Of a stretch of DNA of 12,884 nucleotides, positions 1 through 7,593 are shown one piece after another. Source of the DNA: JAGNNV01 sp031412915 (lineage in GTDB: Bacteria > Acidobacteriota > Vicinamibacteria > Fen-336 > JAGNNV01); the NCBI GenBank assembly GCA_031412915.1, contig JANODX010000151.1:1-12884 (forward strand), read 5' to 3'. The notes beneath the pieces were generated by a model that was not told the DNA's origin, made no database searches, and was given only the letters and a program-made list of their open reading frames with translations. The position numbers and the translations under genes are program-made. How positions within the stretch are numbered: position 1 is the first letter of the stretch; each line of letters opens with the position of its first letter.

Positions 1-110
1 CCCCCCCGGCCGGCCCCCCCCCCCCCCCCCCCGGGCCCCCCCCAACGTTCCCCCCATTTGGCCGGCGGCTACCCGGGGCCGCGCCCCCCCACCCCCACGG
101 GCGGCTAGGC
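1..110. repeat. C-homopolymer-rich low-complexity edge
   Basis: The window opens with long C runs (for example 19 consecutive C at 14-32, and more around 36-43 and 84-90) broken by short GG or GGG groups. No open frame or regulatory motif is supported here. Its composition is unlike the rest of the window, which is GC-rich but complex. It most resembles a sequencing or assembly artefact at a contig end, such as the reverse complement of the poly-G calls produced by two-colour chemistry, although a true C-rich tract cannot be excluded from sequence alone. Confidence 0.7.
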
Positions 111-157
111 TTCGGGGGTAGCGAGTTCGCGCCAACCAAACCAAGGAGTTCCCCTTC

Positions 158-226
158 ATGCACGACGTGCGCCCGATTGCCGCAACGGATCCCGGCCGGC
201 TTGCTCCGCCTATGCCTTCGTGGTAA
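158..226 (+). CDS. possible 22-residue small ORF or leader peptide
   Basis: ATG at 158 is preceded by a perfect AAGGAG (143-148) with 9-nt spacing. This ribosome-binding site is better than that of the following gene. The ORF encodes MHDVRPIAATDPGRLAPPMP plus SW and ends at TAA (224-226), 60 nt before the sulfite-oxidase-like gene. There is no cysteine, no membrane segment, no obvious run of regulatory codons and no family I recognise. It could be a translated leader, the stump of a gene damaged by the poor sequence at the contig end, or a chance ORF. The Shine-Dalgarno is the only real support. Confidence 0.22.
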   Translation: MHDVRPIAATDPGRLAPPMPSW

Positions 227-286
227 ATCCACTCATATCCGTATTCTGGGCCGAGGGAACTCGCCCAAAGCGAAAGGCAGGCAGCC

Positions 287-1453
287 ATGGAAAACCCTCC
301 GACCCGTCGTGACATGCTGAAAGGAAGCCTGGCCGGCGCGGGGTTGGGCGTCGCGGGCTTGCCGGAATGGGCTTTCCCAGCCCCCGCCCCGGGCGAAGTC
401 ATCGTCCCGTTCACCGACGTTCCCGAGAACTTCAGCACCAGCCCCTCCCCGGACACTCGGTTTCTCGACATTCGAAAGATCGACCGCCTGATCACACCAT
501 CCGACCAGTTCTTCACGGTCCAGCACCTGGGGCAGCCGGAAATCGATGGCGCCAGCTTCCGACTCAAAGTGACTGGACTCGTGGATCGGCCCAAACAGCT
601 CTCGATCGCCGAGATCCGAACCCTGGGGCCTTCCCCCGATCTGGTCGCCGGATTCGAGTGCTCGGGGAACTCTCCCCGTCTGACCCAGGGTCTTGTATCG
701 AATGGCCGTTGGTCGGGCGTTCCTCTGAGAAAGGTGCTGGCCCTGGCCGGCGTGAAGCCCCAGGGAAAAGAAGTCGTGTTCTTCGGGGCCGATCACGGAA
801 TCGAGAAGGTGGACTACCGCGGTCAAGCCTACGAGGTGGACCAGCAGTTCGGGCGGAGTATGACCGTGGACGAGGCGATGGGGCCGGAACCGCTTCTGGC
901 TTTCGAGTTGAACGGCGAACCGCTGTCCCGGTTCCAGGGCTTCCCTCTCCGACTTATCGTGCCGGGCTGGTACGGAGTCGCCAACGTCAAATGGCTGGCG
1001 CAGATCCACGTCCAGCAGGAACGCTACCTGGGCAACTATCAGGCGCGCTGGTATCGCACCTTGCGGGGCGAGAAGATCGGCGATGAGGTGAAGTGGACGG
1101 AGACCGCGGTCACCCGGATGCGCTTGAAATCGGTCATCGCACGAGTCACCCGCGAGGGCTCAAGCCACAAGATCACGGGCTTCGTGTTGAACGACGGCAC
1201 GCCTCTGAAGGCGGTCGAAGTCAGCATCGACGGCGGTTCGTGGCGGCCCGCGGCCGTAGCACCGGGGCAGGACCAATACTCCTGGAAGCTCTTCAGCTAT
1301 GTGTGGCCTGACGCCAAGGCCGGGGAACACACGCTCGTCTCCCGCGTCACCGACGTCAACGGTCTCGTGCAGCCCACCCTGGCGGATCTCGAAACAAAGA
1401 AGACCAACCTCGAAAACAACGCTCAGCATCCCCGCACGGTGATGGTCTCTTAG
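287..1453 (+). CDS. Tat-exported sulfite oxidase-like molybdopterin oxidoreductase
   Basis: A 388-residue enzyme of the sulfite oxidase fold, probably periplasmic. The N-terminus carries a twin-arginine signal (RRDMLKG, residues 7-13) followed by a Gly/Ala-rich hydrophobic stretch, which fits export of a folded protein with bound cofactor. The molybdopterin domain spans about residues 50-260. Its likely molybdenum ligand is Cys125 in AGFECSGNSPR, and the family motif GWYGVANVKWLAQIHV lies near 230-245. Residues about 265-385 match the Mo-co dimerisation domain. Length and the two-domain layout fit SorA/SorT-type sulfite dehydrogenases better than the shorter MsrP (YedY). The natural substrate is inferred, not shown. 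The start at 287 has AAAGG at 273-277. Two tandem TAG stops (1451-1456) end it. No dedicated cytochrome partner is adjacent; the neighbouring haem protein is convergent and so not in the same operon. Confidence 0.9.
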   Translation: MENPPTRRDMLKGSLAGAGLGVAGLPEWAFPAPAPGEVIVPFTDVPENFSTSPSPDTRFLDIRKIDRLITPSDQFFTVQHLGQPEIDGASFRLKVTGLVDRPKQLSIAEIRTLGPSPDLVAGFECSGNSPRLTQGLVSNGRWSGVPLRKVLALAGVKPQGKEVVFFGADHGIEKVDYRGQAYEVDQQFGRSMTVDEAMGPEPLLAFELNGEPLSRFQGFPLRLIVPGWYGVANVKWLAQIHVQQERYLGNYQARWYRTLRGEKIGDEVKWTETAVTRMRLKSVIARVTREGSSHKITGFVLNDGTPLKAVEVSIDGGSWRPAAVAPGQDQYSWKLFSYVWPDAKAGEHTLVSRVTDVNGLVQPTLADLETKKTNLENNAQHPRTVMVS

Positions 1454-1475
1454 TAGCGGGCGACAGGCGCGCCCC

Positions 1476-1499
1476 TGGACCTGTGGACGGCACGGTCCG
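1476..1499. terminator. candidate bidirectional terminator hairpin
   Basis: The 62-nt gap between two convergent genes holds an inverted repeat: GGACC (1477-1481) plus GTG (1483-1485) pairs with CAC (1491-1493) plus GGTCC (1494-1498). One T is bulged, the loop is GACGG, and a T-G wobble closes the base. It lies about 20 nt after both stop codons, which suits a shared terminator. No T-tract follows on either strand, so the call rests on position and stem strength alone. Confidence 0.35.
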
Positions 1500-1515
1500 C
1501 GGGACGAACCGCCTT

Positions 1516-2679
1516 TCAGCGCCTTGAGTCGCGAAGTGCTTGACGATTCGCAGCACCTTCACCCTCGCCGGTGAGCGACTCCATGAACGCCACCAGGTCG
1601 CTCATGTCTCGACCCGTGAGTTCCACCGGCTTCATTTCGACGTCCAGGTAGGGGTTCAGTTCGCCGCCGGTCTGGTAGAAGGCCACGACCTCCATGAGGG
1701 TCGCTTTGCTTCCGTCATGCATGTAGGGGGCGGTGAGCGCCACGTCCCGCAACCCCGGCGTCCTGAAGGCTCCGATAGATGTCGACTGTCGGTCGACCAC
1801 GAACCGGCCCAGTTCCGAAATCTCAACATCGGAAAGAGGCGCACCGGTGGTCCCCGATGGAGCCGCCCGGAACGATAGCGCTCTGAGGTTCAGGCCCTTG
1901 GCCACGCCGATGTTGTGAAACTTGTTGTCCGTGAAGTTCGGAGTCAGCGGGCCGATCGAGTGGCAGGTGCTGCATCGAGCTTTCCCGTTCCAAAGATCGA
2001 ATCCCCTCTGGGCGGAAGGCGACAGCGCGGTCGGATCACCGGCGGTGAAACGATCGAACGCCGAGTCGCCGCTCACCACCGTCCTTTCGAACGTGGCAAT
2101 CGCGGCCGCGATGTCGTCGATGGACGCTTTGCGCCCAAACACGCGGAGAAAGTCGGCGGCGTAGGTGGCATCCCTCTGGACCACCGCCTCCACGGCGTCA
2201 TGGTCCTTCATCCCCATTTCAACGGGATTGATCAGAGGGCCTTTCGCCTGCTCTTCAAGACTCTGGGCGCGCCCGTCCCAGAACTGAAACTCGTTGAAGA
2301 TCGCGTTCAAGACGGTCGGAGAGTTGCGCGCGCCCCGTTTCCCGCCTATGCCCTCGGCGACTTTCCGTCCGTCTGCGAATCCCTTCTCGGGGTCGTGGCA
2401 GGTGGCGCAGGCGATCGTCCCGTCTGAGGACAGTCGCCGGTCATAGTAAAGCCTTCGGCCGAGTTCGATCTTCTCGGCCGTCACCGGGTTGACAGAAGGG
2501 ATCAGCCGCGCCCACAGCCCGACGGGGAGACCGAGGGGAAGCCTCAACGGCGCCTCCCCGGCCTGCGCCACCGAAACAACCGCGGCAGTGGCGACGAGGG
2601 CCAGCCAAAGGCCTCGCGCACCCGTCGGGTATCGCCGACTGGGGGGGGGCGGCGTTCCCACGGCCAGGTTCCAGGTCAT
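1516..2679 (-). CDS. di-haem cytochrome c peroxidase / MauG family protein
   Basis: A 387-residue periplasmic di-haem protein. The N-terminus has an arginine-containing region, then a hydrophobic signal segment (about residues 22-40, ending AQA). Two haem c sites are visible: CATCH (91-95) and CSTCH (236-240). Family motifs FWDGRAQSLEEQA (about 133-145), NPVEMG (151-156) and RTPGLRDVALTAPYMHDGS (about 306-324) are intact. Met320 and His321 in APYMHDG suggest the Met-ligated arrangement of bacterial cytochrome c peroxidases rather than MauG's tyrosine, though MauG-like oxidation chemistry cannot be ruled out. It would reduce hydrogen peroxide with electrons from a small cytochrome. It is the last gene of the minus-strand cluster, starting 12 nt after the amidohydrolase stop. 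No Shine-Dalgarno is visible before ATG 2679, so translation is probably coupled to the preceding gene. A C9 run (sense strand) occupies codons 10-13. Confidence 0.92.
   Translation of the reverse strand: MTWNLAVGTPPPPSRRYPTGARGLWLALVATAAVVSVAQAGEAPLRLPLGLPVGLWARLIPSVNPVTAEKIELGRRLYYDRRLSSDGTIACATCHDPEKGFADGRKVAEGIGGKRGARNSPTVLNAIFNEFQFWDGRAQSLEEQAKGPLINPVEMGMKDHDAVEAVVQRDATYAADFLRVFGRKASIDDIAAAIATFERTVVSGDSAFDRFTAGDPTALSPSAQRGFDLWNGKARCSTCHSIGPLTPNFTDNKFHNIGVAKGLNLRALSFRAAPSGTTGAPLSDVEISELGRFVVDRQSTSIGAFRTPGLRDVALTAPYMHDGSKATLMEVVAFYQTGGELNPYLDVEMKPVELTGRDMSDLVAFMESLTGEGEGAANRQALRDSRR
2641..2649. repeat. G9 homopolymer inside the peroxidase N-terminus
   Basis: Nine consecutive G on the + strand (C9 in the coding sense) encode part of a PPPP stretch at codons 10-13 of the di-haem peroxidase, before the signal peptide core. 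A one-base slip would put the rest of the gene out of frame. It is either a slippage-prone site or a place where the assembly could be wrong by one base. Confidence 0.8.
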
Positions 2680-2691
2680 GCCGTCTGTGGG

Positions 2692-5600
2692 TCAGTGCGC
2701 CGCCTTGGGCGCAATGAGGTCCGTGAGGTCGAAAGAACGACCGTTCGCAAACACCCTCTTGACCCTGAGAGCGGCGCCGATGTCCTCGAGCGGATTACCC
2801 TGCACGAGAACCAGATCGGCGAGCTTGCCGGCTTCGACGCTGCCCGCATCCAGGCCAAGCGCCTCGGCCGGGGTGACGGTGGCTGCGCGCAGCGCCTGGT
2901 AGGGCGTCAGGCCCGCCGCCACATAAGCCGCGAGTTCGCCGTGAAGATTCACGGCGTTCGGCGAGTCTGTGCCGGCCACGATCCTGGCCCCCGCCTTGAA
3001 CAGATCCATCACCATCTTCCCGGGCCCGTCGCGATCACCGGTGTCGCCTCCCGGGAAACCCTGGGACCGGCCCGCGGCGAGGCCCGCGACCTGCTCGCGC
3101 ATCCACGCGGGATAGAGAGCGAAACGAGGATCTTTCCCGAGGTTCGGGTCCGCGGAGAAGATGCGGCGGGTCCCGGCGTTCGCAACCATGGGGCAGAAGA
3201 TCGTCTGGGCGTTTCCGAAGAGCTGAATGACGTCCCCGTAGCTGCGCTGGAACGTGGTCATCTTCGGCGAATAGCCGCGACGGCTCGTGGCCGCGGTGTG
3301 CTCCGTGTTGTCGACTCCCACGAACGTGGACGGATAGACCTCGTGGGTGGCCACGGGAATGCCGGCGGCGTGAGCGAAATCGACCATGCGCCGTTGTCCG
3401 AGGTCGGTCATCCGGACGTAGCTCTTCACCAGGTCGTGCTGCAGGACCTTGGCCCGCTGCAGTTCCATCTCCAACTGCGCGGGGCTGGAAATTGCGATAC
3501 CCATCTTGTAGTAGACGCGCTGCCACTCCATCAGATAACCCGTCGAGTAGACGCGGGGGCCCGGGCGGATCCCGGCGTCCATGACCTCGCGGTCTTCCAC
3601 CGCCTCGTAGGGAGTGCCTCCCGGGCTGCGCACCGTGGTGACGCCGAACGAAAGCCAGGCTCGGCCTTGAGCCTCACCCAGGTCCTTTTGGAGGTGGGAA
3701 TGAAACTCGATGAGGCCAGGCATGAGGGTGAGACCCGAGCCGTCCACGAAGCCCGGTCCGGAATGGCCGGCGGCCTTGTGCGGACTCACACTGACGATCC
3801 GATTGCCCTCGATGACCACATCCATGTCGGCGCGCGCGGCCTGACTCCTGCCGTCGACCAGCCGGCCGGCGTGGACCAGGGTCCGGCCCTTGGGAATGCC
3901 GAGCGTGTACTTGAGGTCCATGGGGACATCCTTGGTCTCACCCGTCTCGATGTCGATGATGCGAAGCTTGTCCATGGACTGATAGAGAACGTGCTTCGAG
4001 TCTCCCTGCCAGCTCGGCGAGTGCGCCATTTCGGTGGTGACCCGGCGCGGCGGTCCGAGTGGTTCGCCCGCGGGCGACACCGGCACGATCGCGAGATACC
4101 CTTCGTAGATCATGGCCATCTTGGTCCCGTCGGGCGACCAAGCCGGGCCGCATCCGCCGCGCGAGTCGATGGAGAGATTCGGCTCGGGCGCGAACCATCG
4201 GTCGCCGCCGCCGCTCGCCGACATGGTCAGAACCTGATTCGTCCCCTCCCGATAGCGAACCGAGTAGGGCGCCACCATGGCCACGGCGACGCGCTTGCCG
4301 TCGGGCGACCAGGAAGGCTGGCCGGGCGCGAACATCGACTCATGGATCTTCGTCACCTCTCCGGTGGCTACGTCCACCACGGAGACATCGGAGCGACGCC
4401 ACATGCCGTCGACGCCAAGAAACGCGATCCGCGTTCCATCGGGAGACCACACCGCGCCCATGGGCTGCGTCGAGAGGTGGGTGAGCTGAAGGTCCAGGCC
4501 GGTCTGGAGGTCGCGAATCCACAGTTGCAGAAAGTCCCCACCCTTGTCGGAGGAGTAGGCGAGCCTGGTTCCGTCGGGCGACCATGCGGCTTCGGTGTCG
4601 AGATAGTGGTCTTTGGTCAGATTCTCGGGTTTCCCCCCGATGGTCATCAGGTAGATGTCGCCGATCGCGGTGAAAGCGACGGCCTTCCCGTCGGGCGAGA
4701 TCTCGGGCCGCACGACACCGAGGACGGACCGGGAGGCCGCGGACGTGAAGTCGCGCCTACGGTGGGCGTAGTCGGGTCGGGTGACCTGGAGAACCGCGGA
4801 GAAGTCGATGGTTTGAGGCGCTGTGCCCGCCGACCCGACGCTGCGTCTGCGAATCTTGCCGTCGGAGACGTAGAAGAATTCCGTGGGCGAAACCCAGGAA
4901 ACCCGGAAAGCGAATGCAGCCTCGTTGCCGGTCAGCGGCTGACCGGCAACTTCGAGTCGGCTCTGGCCCTGGCCGAAGGCCTGGTAGACGATGTCGCCTC
5001 CCGCTCCCCACGAGGGCGTGTCGGCCCGGATCTTCGGATCGGTGATCCGACGTTCCGCGCCATCGAGCATCGACACCGCCCAGATCGATTGCGCGTTGTC
5101 ACGCGTGGAAGCGAAGGCGATCTCCTGATCGTCGGGGGACCACGTCGGCATGGTGTCCTGGGCCGCATCCTTCGTCATCTGACGCGTCGCTCCGTCGCGC
5201 AGGTCGAGGACCCAGATGTTGTAGTTGCTTCCAAGCGGGTCGCCGCGATCGGACGCGAAAGCGAGCCGCATTCCGTCGTGGGACCAGGCGGGCTCCCGGT
5301 CGTCGAAGTTGCCCCAGGTCAGCCTGCGCTGGTTCGACCCATCCGGAGCGATGGCCCACAGGTCGTAGCCGCCGTCACGGTAGGCGAAGAACGCGATCGA
5401 CTTTCCATCGGGCGACCACGCAGGCTGGCGGGCGTCGTTGAAGAGGTCGGTGATGCGCCTGGCCGCGCCCCCCGTAGCCGGCAAGGTCCAGATGCTGCCC
5501 TGGAGGTCGACGGCCAGGGTGCGGGCATCGGGCGAGACCGCGACCGACATCGACGTGCCCTCGTTGACGGTCACATCAATCGGGGCTCCCCCGCCGCGCG

Positions 5601-5694
5601 CGGCGGGAGTTTTCGGAGCCTGCGCTCCCACTTGAAGCGACTGGGGCAGGCCCATCGCCAGAAGCGACAGAGTGAGCAGGCGGATCCGTCTCAT
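2692..5694 (-). CDS. TolB/PD40 beta-propeller amidohydrolase, secreted
   Basis: A 1000-residue exported hydrolase. I place the start at ATG 5694, not at the longer in-frame ATG 5763, because GAGGAG (5699-5704) sits 4 nt upstream, a clear signal peptide (MRRIRLLTLSLLAMGLPQSL, then VGAQA) begins there, and the longer form would overlap the symporter gene. Residues about 50-590 hold roughly eleven PD40 repeats (WSPDG-type, with phased Asp and hydrophobic strands) forming one or two beta-propellers. Residues about 610-995 are a metal-dependent amidohydrolase barrel: HSH with His665 and His667, a Lys at 757 in LVKSYVR that could be the carbamylated bridge, His784 (ATHEV), His799 (TEHTA) and Asp910 in GTDSP. 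The C-terminal TPYQALRAATVTPAEALGL and GKLADLVLV motifs match the imidazolonepropionase/Xaa-Pro dipeptidase-like branch. A cyclic amide or dipeptide-like substrate is plausible but not shown. It follows the symporter gene by 22 nt. Confidence 0.93.
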   Translation of the reverse strand: MRRIRLLTLSLLAMGLPQSLQVGAQAPKTPAARGGGAPIDVTVNEGTSMSVAVSPDARTLAVDLQGSIWTLPATGGAARRITDLFNDARQPAWSPDGKSIAFFAYRDGGYDLWAIAPDGSNQRRLTWGNFDDREPAWSHDGMRLAFASDRGDPLGSNYNIWVLDLRDGATRQMTKDAAQDTMPTWSPDDQEIAFASTRDNAQSIWAVSMLDGAERRITDPKIRADTPSWGAGGDIVYQAFGQGQSRLEVAGQPLTGNEAAFAFRVSWVSPTEFFYVSDGKIRRRSVGSAGTAPQTIDFSAVLQVTRPDYAHRRRDFTSAASRSVLGVVRPEISPDGKAVAFTAIGDIYLMTIGGKPENLTKDHYLDTEAAWSPDGTRLAYSSDKGGDFLQLWIRDLQTGLDLQLTHLSTQPMGAVWSPDGTRIAFLGVDGMWRRSDVSVVDVATGEVTKIHESMFAPGQPSWSPDGKRVAVAMVAPYSVRYREGTNQVLTMSASGGGDRWFAPEPNLSIDSRGGCGPAWSPDGTKMAMIYEGYLAIVPVSPAGEPLGPPRRVTTEMAHSPSWQGDSKHVLYQSMDKLRIIDIETGETKDVPMDLKYTLGIPKGRTLVHAGRLVDGRSQAARADMDVVIEGNRIVSVSPHKAAGHSGPGFVDGSGLTLMPGLIEFHSHLQKDLGEAQGRAWLSFGVTTVRSPGGTPYEAVEDREVMDAGIRPGPRVYSTGYLMEWQRVYYKMGIAISSPAQLEMELQRAKVLQHDLVKSYVRMTDLGQRRMVDFAHAAGIPVATHEVYPSTFVGVDNTEHTAATSRRGYSPKMTTFQRSYGDVIQLFGNAQTIFCPMVANAGTRRIFSADPNLGKDPRFALYPAWMREQVAGLAAGRSQGFPGGDTGDRDGPGKMVMDLFKAGARIVAGTDSPNAVNLHGELAAYVAAGLTPYQALRAATVTPAEALGLDAGSVEAGKLADLVLVQGNPLEDIGAALRVKRVFANGRSFDLTDLIAPKAAH

Positions 5695-5698
5695 GGTG

Positions 5699-5704
5699 CT
5701 CCTC
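5699..5704 (-). promoter_or_regulatory. Shine-Dalgarno fixing the amidohydrolase start
   Basis: GAGGAG on the minus strand lies four bases before ATG 5694. It supports this internal methionine over the upstream in-frame ATG at 5763, which would put 23 non-signal residues before the signal peptide. Confidence 0.8.
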
Positions 5705-5716
5705 GAGTCTGCGCTT

Positions 5717-7273
5717 CTAGGTTGGGAGTTCCCCGGTTCCGGCCAACGGCCCCAGGTGGACACGTCGTTGCAACGCCGCGAAGCCCTGCGCAGCCTCCGG
5801 TTCCGGAAACAGCTTCGAGACCGCGATCCCGACGATGAACGAGAGGGGGATCGTGACCAGGCCGGGGTTGCGGAGCGGAAAGGGAGCGAAGGCGTTCTTC
5901 AGCACGTCGATCTGCATCGTGGGAGAGAGATAGATCAGAAGCAGGGCGGAGGCGGTGCCGACCAGAATGCTGGTCTGGGCTCCCCGGGTGGTGAACCCGC
6001 GCCAGAAGATCGAGAGCACGAGTGCGGGGAAGTTGGCGCTCGCGGCAATCGCGAAAGCGAGCCCCACCATGTACGCGACGTTTTGCCCCTTGAAGGCGAT
6101 TCCAAGGAAGATCGAGAGAATGCCGAGAAAGACAGTCGAGACACGCGCAACCCCCAGCTGCTCGACGTCGCTCGCTTTGCCCCCGCGCACGACGTTGACC
6201 CACAAATCGTGCGACAACGCGGCGGCGCCGGCGAGAGTGAGGCCCGCGACCACGGCGAGGATGGTCGCGAACGCGACCGCGGAGATGAATCCGAGGAAGG
6301 CGGTGCCGCCCACGACCTCGGCCAGGAGGGGCGCCGCCATGTTGCCGCCGGGGTCGACATTGCGGATCGCGTCCTGCCCAACCAGGACCATCGCTCCGAA
6401 CCCGAGGATGAAGGTGAGCAGATAGAAGCATCCGATGAACCCGGTGGCGTAGGTGACGGAGGCTCGAGCCGTGCGTGCGTCACGTACGGTGTAGAAACGC
6501 ATGAGAATGTGGGGCAGGCCCGCGGTCCCGAGCATCAGCGCGAGGCCCAGGGAAATGGCGTCCAGGGGATCCGAAACGAGCTTGCCCGGGGCCAGCACCG
6601 AAGCGCCATACTTCTCGGCCGCGGCGGCGAAGAGCGCGAACGGGTTCAGGCTGAAGCGCAGCAGGACCAGGAAGGCGAGCACGAAGGCGCCCCCCATCAG
6701 CAGCACCGCCTTCACGATCTGGACCCAGGTGGTCGCGAGCATCCCTCCGAACAAGACGTAGGCGAGCATCACCCCGCCCACGATGACAACCGCAGTCTCG
6801 TAGGAGAGCCCGAACAGCAGGCGAATCAAGTTCCCCGCTCCCACCATTTGCGCGATCAAGTAGAAACACACCACGGCCAGAGAGCCGATGGAGGCGGCGA
6901 TACGCACCGGGGTCTGTCGCAGCCGGAAGGCCACGACATCCGTGAACGTATAGCGCCCCAGGTTTCGGAGCGGTTCGGCGATCAGGAACATCACGATCGG
7001 CCAGCCCACCAGGAAGCCGATCGAATAAAGCAGGCCGTCGAACCCCGACGTGGCCACGAGGCCCGCGATGCCCAGGAAGCTGGCGGCGCTCATGTAGTCG
7101 CCCGCGAGGGCCAGGCCGTTCTGCAGGCCGGTCACGCTGCGACCGGCCGAGTAGAAGTGGTCGGCGCTCCGGGTGCGACGCGCGGCCCAATACGTGATGG
7201 CCATCGTGCTCACCACGAACACGAAGAAGAAACCGATGGCCAGCAGGTTCGGCTGGCCCAGACTCGTGTTCAC
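5717..7273 (-). CDS. actP: sodium:solute symporter, acetate permease (ActP) type
   Basis: A 518-residue multi-spanning inner-membrane transporter of the sodium/solute symporter family, slightly shorter than E. coli ActP. Its hydrophobic segments fit the roughly 13 helices expected. Recognisable ActP-like stretches include AGRSVTGLQNGLALAGDYMS (about 43-62), AASFLGIAGLV just after it, and TFTDVVAFRLRQTPVRIAAS (about 110-130). It probably takes up acetate or a related short monocarboxylate with Na+. The start is GTG 7273, overlapping the upstream DUF485 stop as GTGA, with GAGGG (7280-7284) six nt upstream; the overlap implies coupled translation. The DUF485-ActP gene pair is a standard arrangement (yjcH-actP in E. 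coli). In this operon the likely role is uptake of a carboxylate released by the periplasmic hydrolase, which is inference. It ends with TAG. Confidence 0.93.
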   Translation of the reverse strand: MNTSLGQPNLLAIGFFFVFVVSTMAITYWAARRTRSADHFYSAGRSVTGLQNGLALAGDYMSAASFLGIAGLVATSGFDGLLYSIGFLVGWPIVMFLIAEPLRNLGRYTFTDVVAFRLRQTPVRIAASIGSLAVVCFYLIAQMVGAGNLIRLLFGLSYETAVVIVGGVMLAYVLFGGMLATTWVQIVKAVLLMGGAFVLAFLVLLRFSLNPFALFAAAAEKYGASVLAPGKLVSDPLDAISLGLALMLGTAGLPHILMRFYTVRDARTARASVTYATGFIGCFYLLTFILGFGAMVLVGQDAIRNVDPGGNMAAPLLAEVVGGTAFLGFISAVAFATILAVVAGLTLAGAAALSHDLWVNVVRGGKASDVEQLGVARVSTVFLGILSIFLGIAFKGQNVAYMVGLAFAIAASANFPALVLSIFWRGFTTRGAQTSILVGTASALLLIYLSPTMQIDVLKNAFAPFPLRNPGLVTIPLSFIVGIAVSKLFPEPEAAQGFAALQRRVHLGPLAGTGELPT

Positions 7274-7593
7274 GCGCCGCCCTCGTTCAAGGAATCGACG
7301 GTCGTGTCGTAGTGGCTATTGGCCCATCTCACGTAGATCCAGATAAGCACCCAGGCCGAGACGATCACGAGCGCGCCCAGCAGAATGCCGAGGCTCAGGC
7401 CGGGCATGAGGACCGTGGCCAGAACCGGTTTGGCAAAGGCCACCAGAGCGATGAACCCGAAGTAGATCGCCATCATTGCGGCGGTCAGCAGGACGGCCAG
7501 GCGCCATTGGGCCGCGACAAGTTCCTCCAACCGGCGCTGCCTGTCTGTCATTGTCGGAGTTCCTGAGGCGGCTCCGGCCCGGAGTTTCATCAT
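7270..7593 (-). CDS. yjcH: DUF485 (YjcH-like) small inner-membrane protein
   Basis: A 107-residue protein with two transmembrane segments (about residues 32-57 and 64-88). It shows the DUF485 signatures RRLEELVAAQWRLAVLLTA, YFGFIALVAFAKP and a terminal YVRWANSHYDTTVD. Members of this family are encoded directly before ActP-type symporters and are thought to act as accessory subunits. ATG 7593 has AAAGG (7600-7604) six nt upstream and overlaps the selenoprotein stop by 4 nt (ATGA). An internal ATG at 7551, which gives the more usual MTDRQRRLEEL start, has a weaker AGGA 8 nt upstream, so the true protein may be 93 residues. It ends with TGA, which shows that TGA is a functional stop in this genome. 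Confidence 0.9.
   Translation of the reverse strand: MMKLRAGAASGTPTMTDRQRRLEELVAAQWRLAVLLTAAMMAIYFGFIALVAFAKPVLATVLMPGLSLGILLGALVIVSAWVLIWIYVRWANSHYDTTVDSLNEGGA

Noticed and set aside
5695..5763. An upstream start for the amidohydrolase at ATG 5763
   Set aside because: It would add 23 residues before the signal peptide and overlap the symporter gene; GAGGAG at 5699-5704 points to ATG 5694.
2695..5838. A 1047-residue + strand ORF opposite the amidohydrolase
   Set aside because: It is rich in Arg, Gly, His and Asp with no recognisable domain or signal, and mirrors the complete amidohydrolase gene; a shadow frame of GC-rich coding DNA.
5672..7312. A 546-residue + strand ORF opposite the symporter
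   Set aside because: It is composed mostly of charged residues with no fold, and is antisense to the clear ActP-type gene.
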